This document shows positions 1 to 7,706 of a stretch of 64,000 bases of DNA, piece by piece. The stretch spans positions 120,272 through 184,271 of the forward strand of contig PLXC01000013.1 in the NCBI GenBank assembly GCA_003151275.1, read 5' to 3'. A program made the translations under genes and the position numbers. The first letter of the stretch is position 1, and each line of letters opens with the position of its first letter. The DNA is from Candidatus Melainabacteria bacterium. GTDB taxonomy: Bacteria; Cyanobacteriota; Vampirovibrionia; Obscuribacterales; Obscuribacteraceae. The notes below the pieces were generated by a model. That model was not told the DNA's origin and did not search any database. It saw only the letters and a program-made list of their open reading frames with translations.

Positions 1-390
1 AGTCGGCTATTTTTACAGATTCTGCTTTTGCCACTTCTTATTACAGGCGTTTTTTCCCCAGGCACCGACACTTGCACGCTATTGCACTTTGGCATTTCCG
101 CAATAGCGGCATATTCAGCATTTCGATTCAGGAGTCTTGCATGTCCGAACTGGGTGTGGTTTTATGGCTTGATAGCTGCGTTCTACAACCCCTTTGTCCG
201 TGTGCATTTGGACGAATCCGCATGGAGTAATGTCGATTTTGTTTGCGCCTTGATTCTTCTCGGTTCGTTTTTCCCCCTGGCTCGGCGCGTGCAAAAAACG
301 AGAATAACGCAGCCACCGGCACCGGCGACCGCCCATAACTGCGAAGTAGCACCGGATTTGGTACCTGAACAGGCTAGCCGCCAAGCTTGA
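1..390 (+). CDS. DUF6804-type small membrane protein, 5' partial
   Basis: The reading frame is open from the first base of the window, so the true start probably lies to the left; a TTG at 28 is the first internal start candidate. The visible 129 codons show three hydrophobic stretches and the segment AFYNPFVRVHLDESAWSNVD, a pattern typical of the small inner-membrane DUF6804 family (asparagine-proline, then VHL, then a Trp-x-x-x-D helix). The last 30 residues are a polar, proline-rich tail that looks less conserved. No function is known for the family. The 3' end overlaps the integrase remnant at 378-509, so the gene sits in the debris field of an integration hotspot. Family assignment is from memory of the motif and is moderately sure. 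Confidence 0.6.
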   Translation, partial: SRLFLQILLLPLLITGVFSPGTDTCTLLHFGISAIAAYSAFRFRSLACPNWVWFYGLIAAFYNPFVRVHLDESAWSNVDFVCALILLGSFFPLARRVQKTRITQPPAPATAHNCEVAPDLVPEQASRQA

Positions 391-509
391 GCGATGACCT
401 GAATACGGTGCGGGAGTTGCTGGGCCCCAGCGATTACAAAATGACAGTGCGACCACCCAAGCATAAGCAAGAAGCGGTTGATAAGCTAGTTCCCGCCATC
501 GCAAAGTGA
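378..509 (+). pseudogene. Remnant of a tyrosine recombinase C-terminus
   Basis: A stop-free stretch in this frame ends with TGA at 507-509 and reads DDLNTVRELLGPSDYKMTV, then KHKQEAVDKLVPAIAK. This matches the usual end of phage/Xer-type integrases (D-L-x-T-V-R-E-L-L-G-H-S-x-x-K-M-T-x-R-Y-x-H-L-x-P-x-H-K). The catalytic His of the LGH motif is Pro here, and the segment that should carry the nucleophile Tyr is deleted (VR is followed directly by PPKHK). The box I Arg and HxLRR parts are absent because an in-frame TAG lies at 375-377. It is therefore a dead tail of an older integrase, unrelated in sequence to the two intact integrases of this window. Confidence 0.6.
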
Positions 510-540
510 AAGTTCAGTTCTCGCGACATTTTTGTTTTCT

Positions 541-900
541 CTAACCACGAACGCGGACCTTGCCATGCAATAGCAAGCTGCGATCATTCTGCGCCTGGCT
601 GTTTGCTTCGTAATCCTCGAGTCCGGATTCACACAAGAGAAAGTAGTGGCGTTGATTCGCGCACCAGTCTAAGAACTGCTCGTTATCAGGACCAGTCAAG
701 CCGAAGCTACCAGCGTGGGCGTAATCGTCGGGACAGCCGGCACCGGACCAGCTCGCCTCTTCATTGTCGAGATACGCGAACCAAGTCATCTCCGCATCGT
801 GTATGCGTTGCTCACTCATCTCCGTCAGAATCAGACAGCGCTCTAAAAGGTTTGTCGCTGCTTGTCCAGTGAGCTGTTGTTTGGTTTTCTTACCCGCCAT
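541..900 (-). CDS. Hypothetical protein coupled to the integrase
   Basis: The product is 119 residues from the ATG at 900-898. That ATG shares its A with the TAA stop of the upstream integrase gene (TAATG on the minus strand), so the two genes are almost certainly translationally coupled. The frame is open another 11 codons upstream, but that part lies inside the integrase. The sequence is acidic and rich in Trp, Cys and Tyr (AEMTWFAYLDNEEASWSG, DWCANQRHYFLLCESG) with no signal peptide or membrane segment, so a soluble cytoplasmic protein is expected. I do not recognise a family. Its place as the last gene of the element's operon suggests a role in, or regulated with, integration; that is inference. 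Confidence 0.6.
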   Translation of the reverse strand: MAGKKTKQQLTGQAATNLLERCLILTEMSEQRIHDAEMTWFAYLDNEEASWSGAGCPDDYAHAGSFGLTGPDNEQFLDWCANQRHYFLLCESGLEDYEANSQAQNDRSLLLHGKVRVRG

Positions 901-2195
901 TAGTGCGTCTCCTTTCTCAATGCATATTTCCAATTGCCCGAATCTTCTTGAAACGATTCAATCAAGCCATGTTCAGCCATCTCACATAGCACCCGGGACA
1001 TCTCCGCGCTGTTGATTTGAACCTGGCTGCCGATTTTTCTGTAGAAGTGGGTTTTGGTACTGCCACCGGCTCGAAGCACCGTCAGAATCTTCCCTTCTAC
1101 AATGATTTGTTCTGCTCTTGATATTTTGATGTCAGCATTCTTGTGCTGCTTTTCTGGTGTCGTATGAGCATGGCGGGCAATCATCAGCGGTTCGGGTTTG
1201 GCTGTAATTGGCAAAGCAAGCAGTTCTTGGATCTTTTCGCTAACAGCTTCTGCTTCAATCCTAACCGCGCTCACATCCAAGCGCGCATAAACGAACGTTG
1301 AACGCACATCCTTGTGTCCAAGCATCTTGCCGATGGTGTATTGATTCGCACCGTTCATGGCCATGAACGAAGCAAGCGTCCTTCTCAGGTCATGAATCGT
1401 CAGCCCGGTTAATCCCGCTCGATCTAAAACGCGCGACCATGCTCGCTTTGGTTCCATCAGATGCCCCGAGTACCTGCCAGGGAACACCCATGCGGATTCG
1501 GCGTTGACAGCTTGACGGCGGCGTAGGACTGCGACGGCTGCCTCCACCAGCGGTATCACGAGCGTTTCCCTGTTCTTAGTCTTATGATGGGGAATTGTCA
1601 GGGTCTTAAGGTCAAAGTCAATCTCATCCCAGCGCATTGCCATGACGTTCGACTTACGAGCAGCCGTATGCAAGCACATCCAAAAGAAGTCACGCATAAG
1701 GGGCTTCTCGCACTGTAGCGAGGCGTTCAGCTTAACCAGCTCTGCCGGTCGTGCGAATCGGTCACGAGCCACTTGGGGCGGTCTGTCTACTCCTTTACAG
1801 GGATTCAATGCGATGGGAATCAGCTCTCGTTTGATTCCAAAATTTATGACGGCTTGCATAACATTGACCGCGCGGGCCGCACCTGAGGGGCTTTGTACTG
1901 CCAGCTCATCTACCCAGGCTTGGACATCTCGACGAGCGATGGTATGCACTTGAACGGACCCCCATCGCGGTCCATGCTTCTGAAACCAGTAATATGAGTT
2001 GCTTTTCTCTTGATCACTGCATCGTGCTTCCACATGCAGCTCGCGATATCGCGAATATATTTCACCAAAGCTCAGGCTTTTAGTCACCTTGCCCGCAGTG
2101 CTTAGTCGCTCTACGACCCTATCAGCGATGCCGCTGAGTAATGGCTCCCAATCCGCCTGGTCGAGTTGCATCGGGTGTGTTGCATCGTTTAGCAC
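900..2195 (-). CDS. int: Tyrosine-type site-specific recombinase (integrase 1)
   Basis: This 431-residue integrase carries the full catalytic set: Arg180 (HTAARKSNVMAMRW), Lys205, His268 and Arg271 (HDLRRT), His294 (LGHKD) and the nucleophile Tyr303 (FVYARL). Residues 1-40 and about 42-140 look like the arm-binding/core-binding N-terminal part. After Tyr303 it continues about 125 residues, longer than usual, ending in a winged-helix-like stretch (ILTVLRAGGSTKTHFYRKIG, then EMAEHGLIESF) that could be an extra DNA-binding module. The start is GTG at 2195, preceded by an excellent Shine-Dalgarno (TAAGGAGG, minus strand, 2203-2210). It is the integrase of the left element; the primase lies about 250 bp upstream in the same direction. 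Confidence 0.93.
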   Translation of the reverse strand: MLNDATHPMQLDQADWEPLLSGIADRVVERLSTAGKVTKSLSFGEIYSRYRELHVEARCSDQEKSNSYYWFQKHGPRWGSVQVHTIARRDVQAWVDELAVQSPSGAARAVNVMQAVINFGIKRELIPIALNPCKGVDRPPQVARDRFARPAELVKLNASLQCEKPLMRDFFWMCLHTAARKSNVMAMRWDEIDFDLKTLTIPHHKTKNRETLVIPLVEAAVAVLRRRQAVNAESAWVFPGRYSGHLMEPKRAWSRVLDRAGLTGLTIHDLRRTLASFMAMNGANQYTIGKMLGHKDVRSTFVYARLDVSAVRIEAEAVSEKIQELLALPITAKPEPLMIARHAHTTPEKQHKNADIKISRAEQIIVEGKILTVLRAGGSTKTHFYRKIGSQVQINSAEMSRVLCEMAEHGLIESFQEDSGNWKYALRKETH

Positions 2196-2443
2196 TTGCG
2201 CGCCTCCTTAACGTTGTCGAGGCAAACACTATCATTCTCGCGCTCTATCGCAAGTAAATTGTTTTAGCGTCGAAACCCACGCGGCATCCTGCTTTTAGCG
2301 ATTCGCTCTTGTCGTATTCAGCCCGGTCTTGCCCGTATTTACATCCACAAATCTGCTAAAAGTTTACGCAAACGCAGATGGTGCAAGCCTCACGGGCGGG
2401 CATCATGTGAATTGTCTCAAGAATGAGCGCTAAATGTTTTAGT

Positions 2444-4708
2444 TTATATCAAGTCACTCCAGCTCTTCGCTGTCGTCGTGGGTACCGGCGGCGTAAGTGT
2501 GGCGAAGGCTCTATCCGCCTCAGATTCCGTGGGTTTCAGTTTGACACCAACCCAGTAGGTGTAACCGGACCTCACAATTTTTTTGAACTTCTCTTCCATG
2601 CGCTTTGGAAAGCTATCCCTGTGCAAAGGTTTGTCGATACCGTTTTTATCACAGTAAGTTTTGTAAGCGTGGACCATTAGCGATGCCTGAGTGCTAGTAC
2701 TAGGGTCCACGTCGCACATGTTTTGAAGAAACGAACCTAATTCGTCTTGGTCGACCTTGTACCGCTCAGTCTCTGCCAGGACCTCAGGTGGAGTCCGCAA
2801 GCTACCCTCTAGCCAAGCTTGATGTCCGCGTACAATCCAGGCGAGGATACCCGCGCGCTCTTGTTGCAACTTTTCTGAGAGGCGGGGATCTTTCTTATCG
2901 TCCGCAATGCGCACCGTAAATGGTATCGCCACGATTCGACGCCAGACGGCAAAACCTTGGCTCTTTACCTTGGGTAAATGGTTGGTGACCATGAAGAGCG
3001 TGTGCGTTGGCATAAACGTCATCAGTCCCTGGTATAACGCTCTACACGTGACGGGGTCGCCGCCGGTTAGATGCTTGACCGTGGTTTCATTCAGCCAGTC
3101 ATCTTCTGCTGTTTCTATCGTGGTGCAAAGCCTTTTCCCTCTCAAGTTTGCCATACCTTCGTTCGGCCCGTTCTTTTTCTGCGCCGTCAGCAAGGCATGG
3201 TCGGTTTCGTGCGCATATCCGCCTAGAGCGCCATGCACCGCGTTAAAGAAAGTTGACTTTCCATTCTGTCCATCGCCATGCGCGATATATAGCTTCTGGT
3301 CGGTTGCGCAACCACGTCCGCTAATCGCAGAACCAATCACACGTTGTACGAAATTTGCTACATTCTCGTTGGGAAAGATATCCTTGATGAACTTTTCCCA
3401 GTGTGGTGCTCCCGCTTCTGGATCGTAGTCAACATCACTGTATTTAGTGATGTGGTCTGTCGGGTCGTGTTTGCGCAGCTCGCCTGTGGTTAGGTCAAGT
3501 GTGCCGTTTTTTAAATTGAGTAGATGCAACTTCCGGTCAAACGTCTCCGCGGGCGCTGACAGATAGGGCTTGGCTGTCTCAAGCGCGCCTTTGATGAAGG
3601 GTGCTAGACCGCACTGATGAGCGAAACCTAGTTCTTTATCAGTGACCGCCTCTGCGTACATTTTCTTGGACATGTTTTGAATGTATCCCTGCGGACGGCG
3701 CTCGTTATCGGCTTCCCAGCATTTGCCACCCCAGACTAGCCAACTATTTAACGGGTTACACCAGCGTACATAGCGCCCATATTCCTGAACGAATCGAGCC
3801 GCTAAACCGAGATGGTTGTATTGTCCGGTTATCGGTACTTCTACTTTGGGAGGCTCCCCATCCCTTAACGCCGTGGTGTTGTTGGTCACCATATCCGGTG
3901 CAAACTTCGAGCTAACCAAAGCGCAACCGATCGATTCTTTCCCGTCCTTATAGCCATCCTCTACCTTATGCCATAGTTCAGTATCAGACCATGCTGGCTG
4001 GCAGCGAGGATTGTAGATGTCCCGCATGTGATTGAACACTGTTTCCAAAGGCAAGTTAAGATTTCTCGTCCCGCGGGCCGCCAGCGCGAAGGTGACATTG
4101 CTACCACCCTGCCCATCTACTGCGGACTTCCACGTTTGACAGTCTGCTATAAATTGCGGTTCGCCAGCTAACGACGGACTGGGCTGGTTGATGCGGTCTT
4201 CTTCGTCGCGCTCTTTCGGCGCCTCCAATGTCTCTAGAAATGCTTTTGGTAAGTTGATTACGCTTACGACCTTGACCGCCTGATACGTGCCGTCCGGCGT
4301 GACTGAGCCATGGGCCACGGCGTACCTGCGATGCGTACCGACACCGTTCTGAAACTCAACGCCAGGGTAGCCGCTTTGCTTCTGTTTGATCGGACGATCA
4401 CCAGGGACCATGGTGTAAAAGTGGTAGCCGCCTCTTGGTGTTTTCACTGTGTAGGAATCAAAGAGTTGCGGACAAGTTACTTTTAGTTTCTCAAGTGATG
4501 CGGCGCCTTCGGGTTTGTATGCGTCCACATCAACTATCAGTTCGTCTGCTTGCAGGTTTATGCCTACGTCGCGAGTTGTCCTGGCTTGCCCTGACTGTAC
4601 GTGCTGCCACTCTTTGCCTGCCGGCGTTTTGCCATTGGGAACCAACGGAAAGTAAGCGCTAAAAGGTTGGGCGCCCATTGCTGCGGGCTGTGTTATAGTT
4701 GTTGTCAT
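2444..4708 (-). CDS. Prim-pol primase fused to D5/P4-type helicase
   Basis: This protein of 754 residues joins an N-terminal bifunctional primase-polymerase domain to a C-terminal SF3-like helicase, the arrangement of satellite and plasmid replication proteins. In the first 150 residues I see the metal-binding DVD (60-62) inside LIVDVDAY, the TPRGGYHFYT loop with its His, and GVEF. Further on, GDGQNGKST is a Walker A (P-loop), followed by the ETAEDD acidic box and LFMVTNHLP as a sensor-1-like strand, all typical of the phage/plasmid primase P4 family. ATG at 4708 has AAAGG nine bases upstream and is preferred over the adjacent TTG. It should let the left element replicate autonomously after excision. 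Confidence 0.9.
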   Translation of the reverse strand: MTTTITQPAAMGAQPFSAYFPLVPNGKTPAGKEWQHVQSGQARTTRDVGINLQADELIVDVDAYKPEGAASLEKLKVTCPQLFDSYTVKTPRGGYHFYTMVPGDRPIKQKQSGYPGVEFQNGVGTHRRYAVAHGSVTPDGTYQAVKVVSVINLPKAFLETLEAPKERDEEDRINQPSPSLAGEPQFIADCQTWKSAVDGQGGSNVTFALAARGTRNLNLPLETVFNHMRDIYNPRCQPAWSDTELWHKVEDGYKDGKESIGCALVSSKFAPDMVTNNTTALRDGEPPKVEVPITGQYNHLGLAARFVQEYGRYVRWCNPLNSWLVWGGKCWEADNERRPQGYIQNMSKKMYAEAVTDKELGFAHQCGLAPFIKGALETAKPYLSAPAETFDRKLHLLNLKNGTLDLTTGELRKHDPTDHITKYSDVDYDPEAGAPHWEKFIKDIFPNENVANFVQRVIGSAISGRGCATDQKLYIAHGDGQNGKSTFFNAVHGALGGYAHETDHALLTAQKKNGPNEGMANLRGKRLCTTIETAEDDWLNETTVKHLTGGDPVTCRALYQGLMTFMPTHTLFMVTNHLPKVKSQGFAVWRRIVAIPFTVRIADDKKDPRLSEKLQQERAGILAWIVRGHQAWLEGSLRTPPEVLAETERYKVDQDELGSFLQNMCDVDPSTSTQASLMVHAYKTYCDKNGIDKPLHRDSFPKRMEEKFKKIVRSGYTYWVGVKLKPTESEADRAFATLTPPVPTTTAKSWSDLI

Positions 4709-4737
4709 CAAGATACGCCTTTCTTTGTTGTGTATTT

Positions 4738-4767
4738 AAAAGCAGTCTTTTGCCGGAGGCTGCTTTT
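4738..4767 (-). terminator. Hairpin between unknown gene and primase
   Basis: AAAAGCAG at 4738-4745 and CTGCTTTT at 4760-4767 are exact reverse complements with a 14-base loop. On the minus strand the hairpin is followed by TTTAAATA-like sequence. It sits just after the stop of the 4783-5214 gene and 30 bases before the primase start, so it may be an intrinsic terminator or attenuator lowering primase expression. Confidence 0.45.
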
Positions 4768-4782
4768 GTGTTTGCTGTGTTA

Positions 4783-5214
4783 CTAAACGAGCTCTGCTGG
4801 CAGTTCATAGTCCGCGCGGTCGTGGTCCATTTGCCAGTTGAACCCTGAGCCGAAATGATCCATTTGAAACTGCGTTACGGTTCTAAGTCCGGTTGACGTT
4901 GCCCCCTTAAAATCTCGCTCGAGGATCGAAAGGGCTACTGCATCTTGTGGATAAGCCAAAAGGTGGCAATGCAGCCAACGCTCCCAATCAACCATCCTTC
5001 CCATGCTGCCACCTACGAGGAGGTCAACAACCGCGGACTTCGTTGCGTCGTCTATCAGCTCGTATCGAGCTTGAATTGCTTGCACCAGATTAGGTGGCGC
5101 CTTGTGCCCCGGTATTATGTGTGCTCGCCGCTTTTCTACGAGCTGACGTGCTGTTAGTTCAATGATTTCAGCGGCAGCCTTAGCCATTCCATTCAATTTT
5201 TCGTAGTTACTCAT
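4783..5214 (-). CDS. Hypothetical protein of the left element
   Basis: The product is 143 residues from an ATG with a clear GAGGTG Shine-Dalgarno five bases upstream. The first half is predicted helical (KAAAEIIELTARQLVEKRRA) and the second half is aromatic and His-rich (WERWLHCHLLAYPQDAVA, QFQMDHFGSGFNWQMDHDRA). No membrane segment or signal peptide is visible. I do not recognise a family. It lies in a same-strand run with the primase downstream and another unknown gene about 80 bases upstream, so it is probably part of the replication/maintenance block of the element. Confidence 0.65.
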   Translation of the reverse strand: MSNYEKLNGMAKAAAEIIELTARQLVEKRRAHIIPGHKAPPNLVQAIQARYELIDDATKSAVVDLLVGGSMGRMVDWERWLHCHLLAYPQDAVALSILERDFKGATSTGLRTVTQFQMDHFGSGFNWQMDHDRADYELPAELV

Positions 5215-5296
5215 CCCAACACCTCGCGTTACTTACCTCACCCTTTAGATGGTGCCGTAGGATGTTGTTATTAAGTCTGGCTAATAACAAGCGTTT

Positions 5297-6118
5297 TTAC
5301 TTCTGGAAGTACCCGCGTTTGTTCGGTAAGAGCCCGCATGCCTCGAGCACTTTCACTAAACGCTCAATCTCCGCGGCTTTCCCATCGTCTACTAATTGGC
5401 TGAGCAGAAGGTCTAAACGATCGTATATGCCTTCTACGGGCATGGGAGCAAGGATGAGGTTAAGCACGGCAATCACTGGGTGATCTGAATCGAGAAGTAT
5501 GTTGCCAATCTTCCCATCGTGAAAGTTTTCGCTTTCGTTATCGCGGATAAACTGTGCTACCAAATAAGCACCATAGTGCCATGAAAGCTGGTCTAGAAGC
5601 AGCTTTCCTCCCACGTCGGCATCAGCCTTAAGCCTCTGAAAAGCCAGATACCTTTTCTTCGGGTCGTTACGCATGTCCTGTAGATTTTTCAAAGCTCGCT
5701 TGGATTGTCTGACCATAGATGCAAACGAAGATTGGCTTATGCCTTGCCATTTGCCTTCGTCAAAAACATGCCGCGCCGCTTCCGCTTCGCGACAAAGGTA
5801 AACGCTCATCGCTCTTCGAATTTGAGCCCTAATGTAAATCATGCGCTCTGGCTGTTGCTTCTTGACCGCGGGGTCCAGCGCGCTCGCATCCATAGCGTAT
5901 AACCTCTCGGCTAACAGCTCGTCAATTTTGTTCTCGGTAAGCGCTGAAAGAGTGGGCAGAATGCTAGACGCGTAAATCGGGGCGGTGCCCCACGTTTGCT
6001 CTTTTTCGTCTTTTAGATATGCTTCAAGCAACTGCCGCTTCGCTTGTGGGTGAAGCGAGTCAATGCCCGTATTTTTGCAAGCTTTGTCAAAAGCCTCGGG
6101 ATTTATTTTGGGAACCAC
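5297..6118 (-). CDS. Hypothetical helical protein of the left element
   Basis: The product is 273 residues, starting at a GTG (6118) with GGAG about ten bases upstream. The sequence is almost entirely charged amphipathic helix with no signal peptide, membrane span or catalytic motif that I can name (for example RYLAFQRLKADADVGGKLLL and VEGIYDRLDLLLSQLVDDGK). It lies between the excisionase-like gene and the other unknown gene on the same strand, the position where satellites and integrative plasmids keep replication accessory or phage-interference genes. No homology is recognised, so the role is open. Confidence 0.65.
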   Translation of the reverse strand: MVPKINPEAFDKACKNTGIDSLHPQAKRQLLEAYLKDEKEQTWGTAPIYASSILPTLSALTENKIDELLAERLYAMDASALDPAVKKQQPERMIYIRAQIRRAMSVYLCREAEAARHVFDEGKWQGISQSSFASMVRQSKRALKNLQDMRNDPKKRYLAFQRLKADADVGGKLLLDQLSWHYGAYLVAQFIRDNESENFHDGKIGNILLDSDHPVIAVLNLILAPMPVEGIYDRLDLLLSQLVDDGKAAEIERLVKVLEACGLLPNKRGYFQK

Positions 6119-6186
6119 GCGTGTTTAACTCCGATATTGATTTGAGGCACCATTTACAGTGCCAGGCTGTGCGCATTACCAGTAGT

Positions 6187-6528
6187 TTATGGATTACGCT
6201 TTGGCGCGCTTACGGTGCTAGTCGCGAGCTTCTCTCGTGCAACGGCAAGCGCCGCCAAGTTACTGCTAGTATCGTACTCACAAGTGCTGCGGTGCTTTGG
6301 CTTATCGATATAAGACAGCACATCTTCAGCCGCGTACCAAACACGGCCGTTTTCATCTTTGCTAAACGGCACGCCTTTGCCCTGCCATCTATCTCGATCT
6401 TGGCTGTAAATACTTCTGCCGTATAATCGCTGAAATTGACGCGGGTTGATCCGCGCTACTTTCCCACTGCGTAAATCGTCGACTGTTACAAATCCAACCG
6501 CACTGCTGGCGGTGCCTGACTTTGACAT
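6187..6528 (-). CDS. Excisionase/AlpA-like HTH protein
   Basis: The product is 113 residues, starting at ATG 6528. Residues about 45-75 (WQGKGVPFSKDENGRVWYAA, then EDVLSYI) match the MerR-like winged helix of AlpA/Xis proteins, where a G-(I/V)-P-x-x-K/R turn is followed by an R-x-x-Y/W wing and a short D-V-x-x-(Y/W)-(L/I) helix. Such small proteins steer integrase direction or switch on satellite genes. It is the first clearly recognisable gene of the minus-strand module that ends with integrase 1, which suits an Xis/AlpA role. The C-terminal 35 residues are low-complexity. Confidence 0.6.
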   Translation of the reverse strand: MSKSGTASSAVGFVTVDDLRSGKVARINPRQFQRLYGRSIYSQDRDRWQGKGVPFSKDENGRVWYAAEDVLSYIDKPKHRSTCEYDTSSNLAALAVAREKLATSTVSAPKRNP

Positions 6529-6856
6529 TGCTAAAACGCTCGAATGAATAACACCAACTCATTTCTCTCAGCCTTTCGACATGCTCTTGTCTAATCCGGC
6601 TGTGCGTTTTTGCGGTACTCTCCGCTGCTATCGTGCTCGAAAGCACGTCGTCGGTTCTTGTCGGCTCAATGGGGACTGTTGTTATCGGAGACTCAACCCC
6701 ATGCTCAGGGTTGTTTGAAGACTTTGACCTAGGTCTTCTGTCCGGCGGGCTCCAGGTGGTGTTTTTCCCGTTACCGCGGTCTGCGCGTTCGTACTGTTGT
6801 CGGAAGGCAGGCTGCATTAATTTAACTCGTGCATTACTGGCGTTTTTGCGCGACAT
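6389..6856 (-). CDS. Possible small basic protein upstream of xis-like gene
   Basis: An open frame of 155 codons starts at ATG 6856. Its first 105 residues do not overlap any better candidate and are basic, Pro/Ser/Thr-rich and polar (for example NGKNTTWSPPDRRPRSKSSN). The last 45 codons overlap the excisionase-like gene in another frame. No Shine-Dalgarno is visible. It could be a regulator of the element, or a leader region with a chance open frame. I keep it at low confidence. Confidence 0.25.
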   Translation of the reverse strand: MSRKNASNARVKLMQPAFRQQYERADRGNGKNTTWSPPDRRPRSKSSNNPEHGVESPITTVPIEPTRTDDVLSSTIAAESTAKTHSRIRQEHVERLREMSWCYSFERFSNVKVRHRQQCGWICNSRRFTQWESSADQPASISAIIRQKYLQPRSR

Positions 6857-7495
6857 GCCAGTGAGAACGCGATGGCTTTTATCAAGCCCGTGATTGGAAG
6901 TTTAATGCAATTGCCGGAAAAGACAATATCTCTGGGTGCAAACTTATAAACCGCGCGACCACATCTAGTGTGTTGATAGTGGGTCGATCTGACGTGCGGC
7001 ACTAGATACAGTGCTTGACCTCAAGTATAAAATCATTCTTTGATAGTAAGAGTTATACGCTCACCGTATGCGGTATAACCGCATCACTTGTTAACTGTTC
7101 TGATTTTTTATGGTTTACGATTTTTTTCCAAAACGATTTTGCAAGAATGGCTTCTAGCCTTGTTAACAACCGTTTTTCAGAGGATTAATTCGTGGATCCA
7201 TACGCAAGGCAAGGCAAGCCCGCCGCCCGTGGGGCTTGGTAGGGGGTGCCCGACACTCCTTATTTTGGCCAGCAGTGCGAGCCTTCCGCGTACGATTGAA
7301 GCGGATTGAGGTTGCACGGCGTGTACGCAGGGCAGCTGAGCGCTCCTGTAGCGCACGCATTGCAAGTGGGCAGAGTGATACTAACCCATCGACTCACGGC
7401 ACTGCACGCGGGTAGAGAATTTGTTCAAGTCATCCGGTCAAAAGCGTTGATTCTTTTCTGGCGTTGACTATGCGTTGACTAATTATGGGCGAGAG
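6857..7495. promoter_or_regulatory. Non-coding control region of the left element with inverted repeats
   Basis: No convincing gene is found in these 640 bases. GTTATAC at 7052-7058 and GTATAAC at 7073-7079 are reverse complements, and ATGCGGTATAACCGCAT at 7068-7084 is a perfect 7+3+7 palindrome overlapping the second of them. TTGTTAAC also occurs twice (7088-7095 and about 7161-7168). Interleaved palindromes upstream of the first gene of a mobile element are what a phage-type repressor/Xis control region looks like; the assignment is inference. The segment 7170-7440 shows nothing I can name. Confidence 0.4.
7444..7481 (+). repeat. GCGTTGA direct repeats beside the att core (possible integrase arm sites)
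   Basis: GCGTTGA occurs at 7444-7450, and GCGTTGACTA occurs at 7461-7470 and again at 7472-7481, an 11-bp period close to one helical turn. The cluster lies 14 bp outside the left 56-bp att repeat of the 9.6-kb island. Short direct repeats phased this way next to a recombination core are typical arm-type sites of tyrosine integrases. Because they are on the far side of the island boundary they may belong to the left element and integrase 1. Confidence 0.45.
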
Positions 7496-7551
7496 CCCGA
7501 AACTCTCGGGACGACAGGATTTGAACCTGCGACCTATTGCTCCCAAAGCAA
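7496..7551 (-). repeat. attL: Left attachment site: displaced 3' part of tRNA-Pro
   Basis: This 56-bp block is identical, base for base, to 17052-17107 (offset 9,556). It contains the tRNA-Pro T-arm, variable region, 3' anticodon strand with part of the anticodon loop, and 3' acceptor strand, plus ten bases downstream of the gene, but lacks the 5' half, so it cannot make a tRNA. The homology stops at 7551/7552 in the anticodon stem-loop. It is the remnant left when the island carried its own 3' end into the gene. Confidence 0.93.
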
Positions 7552-7664
7552 ATAAAACTGTTATCTGTACCTCTCTTAATTTCACTCTATGTCTTGAAAC
7601 CCTGAATTAATGGGCTATTATGATCCGATCGGGTCTTTCGTGGTTTATCATATTCTCTATACTT

Positions 7665-7685
7665 TGGTTACTCAGTGGTTACTTG
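7665..7685 (+). repeat. Putative integrase arm site, left copy
   Basis: A 21-bp sequence containing GGTTACTCAGTGGTTACTT is repeated exactly at 17018-17038. Internally it is two GGTTACT units 12 bp apart. It lies just upstream of the preferred integrase 2 start (7707). Being inside both ends of the island and near each att core, it fits P and P' arm-type integrase binding sites. Confidence 0.6.
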
Positions 7686-7706
7686 GACCAAGTGGCTACC
7701 CCAAAA

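Noticed and set aside
115..504. Long minus-strand frames opposite the DUF6804-like gene and integrase remnant
   Set aside because: Products are basic, Cys/Arg-rich and featureless, while the plus strand gives recognisable protein motifs.
7496..7551. A second tRNA-Pro gene
   Set aside because: Only the 3' 46 bases of the tRNA plus flanking bases are present; the 5' acceptor strand, D-arm and part of the anticodon arm are missing, so it is an att remnant.
7620..7706. N-terminal extension of integrase 2 from ATG 7620
   Set aside because: It would add a hydrophobic helix foreign to DUF4102 integrases and includes the repeated 21-bp arm-like site; no good ribosome binding site.
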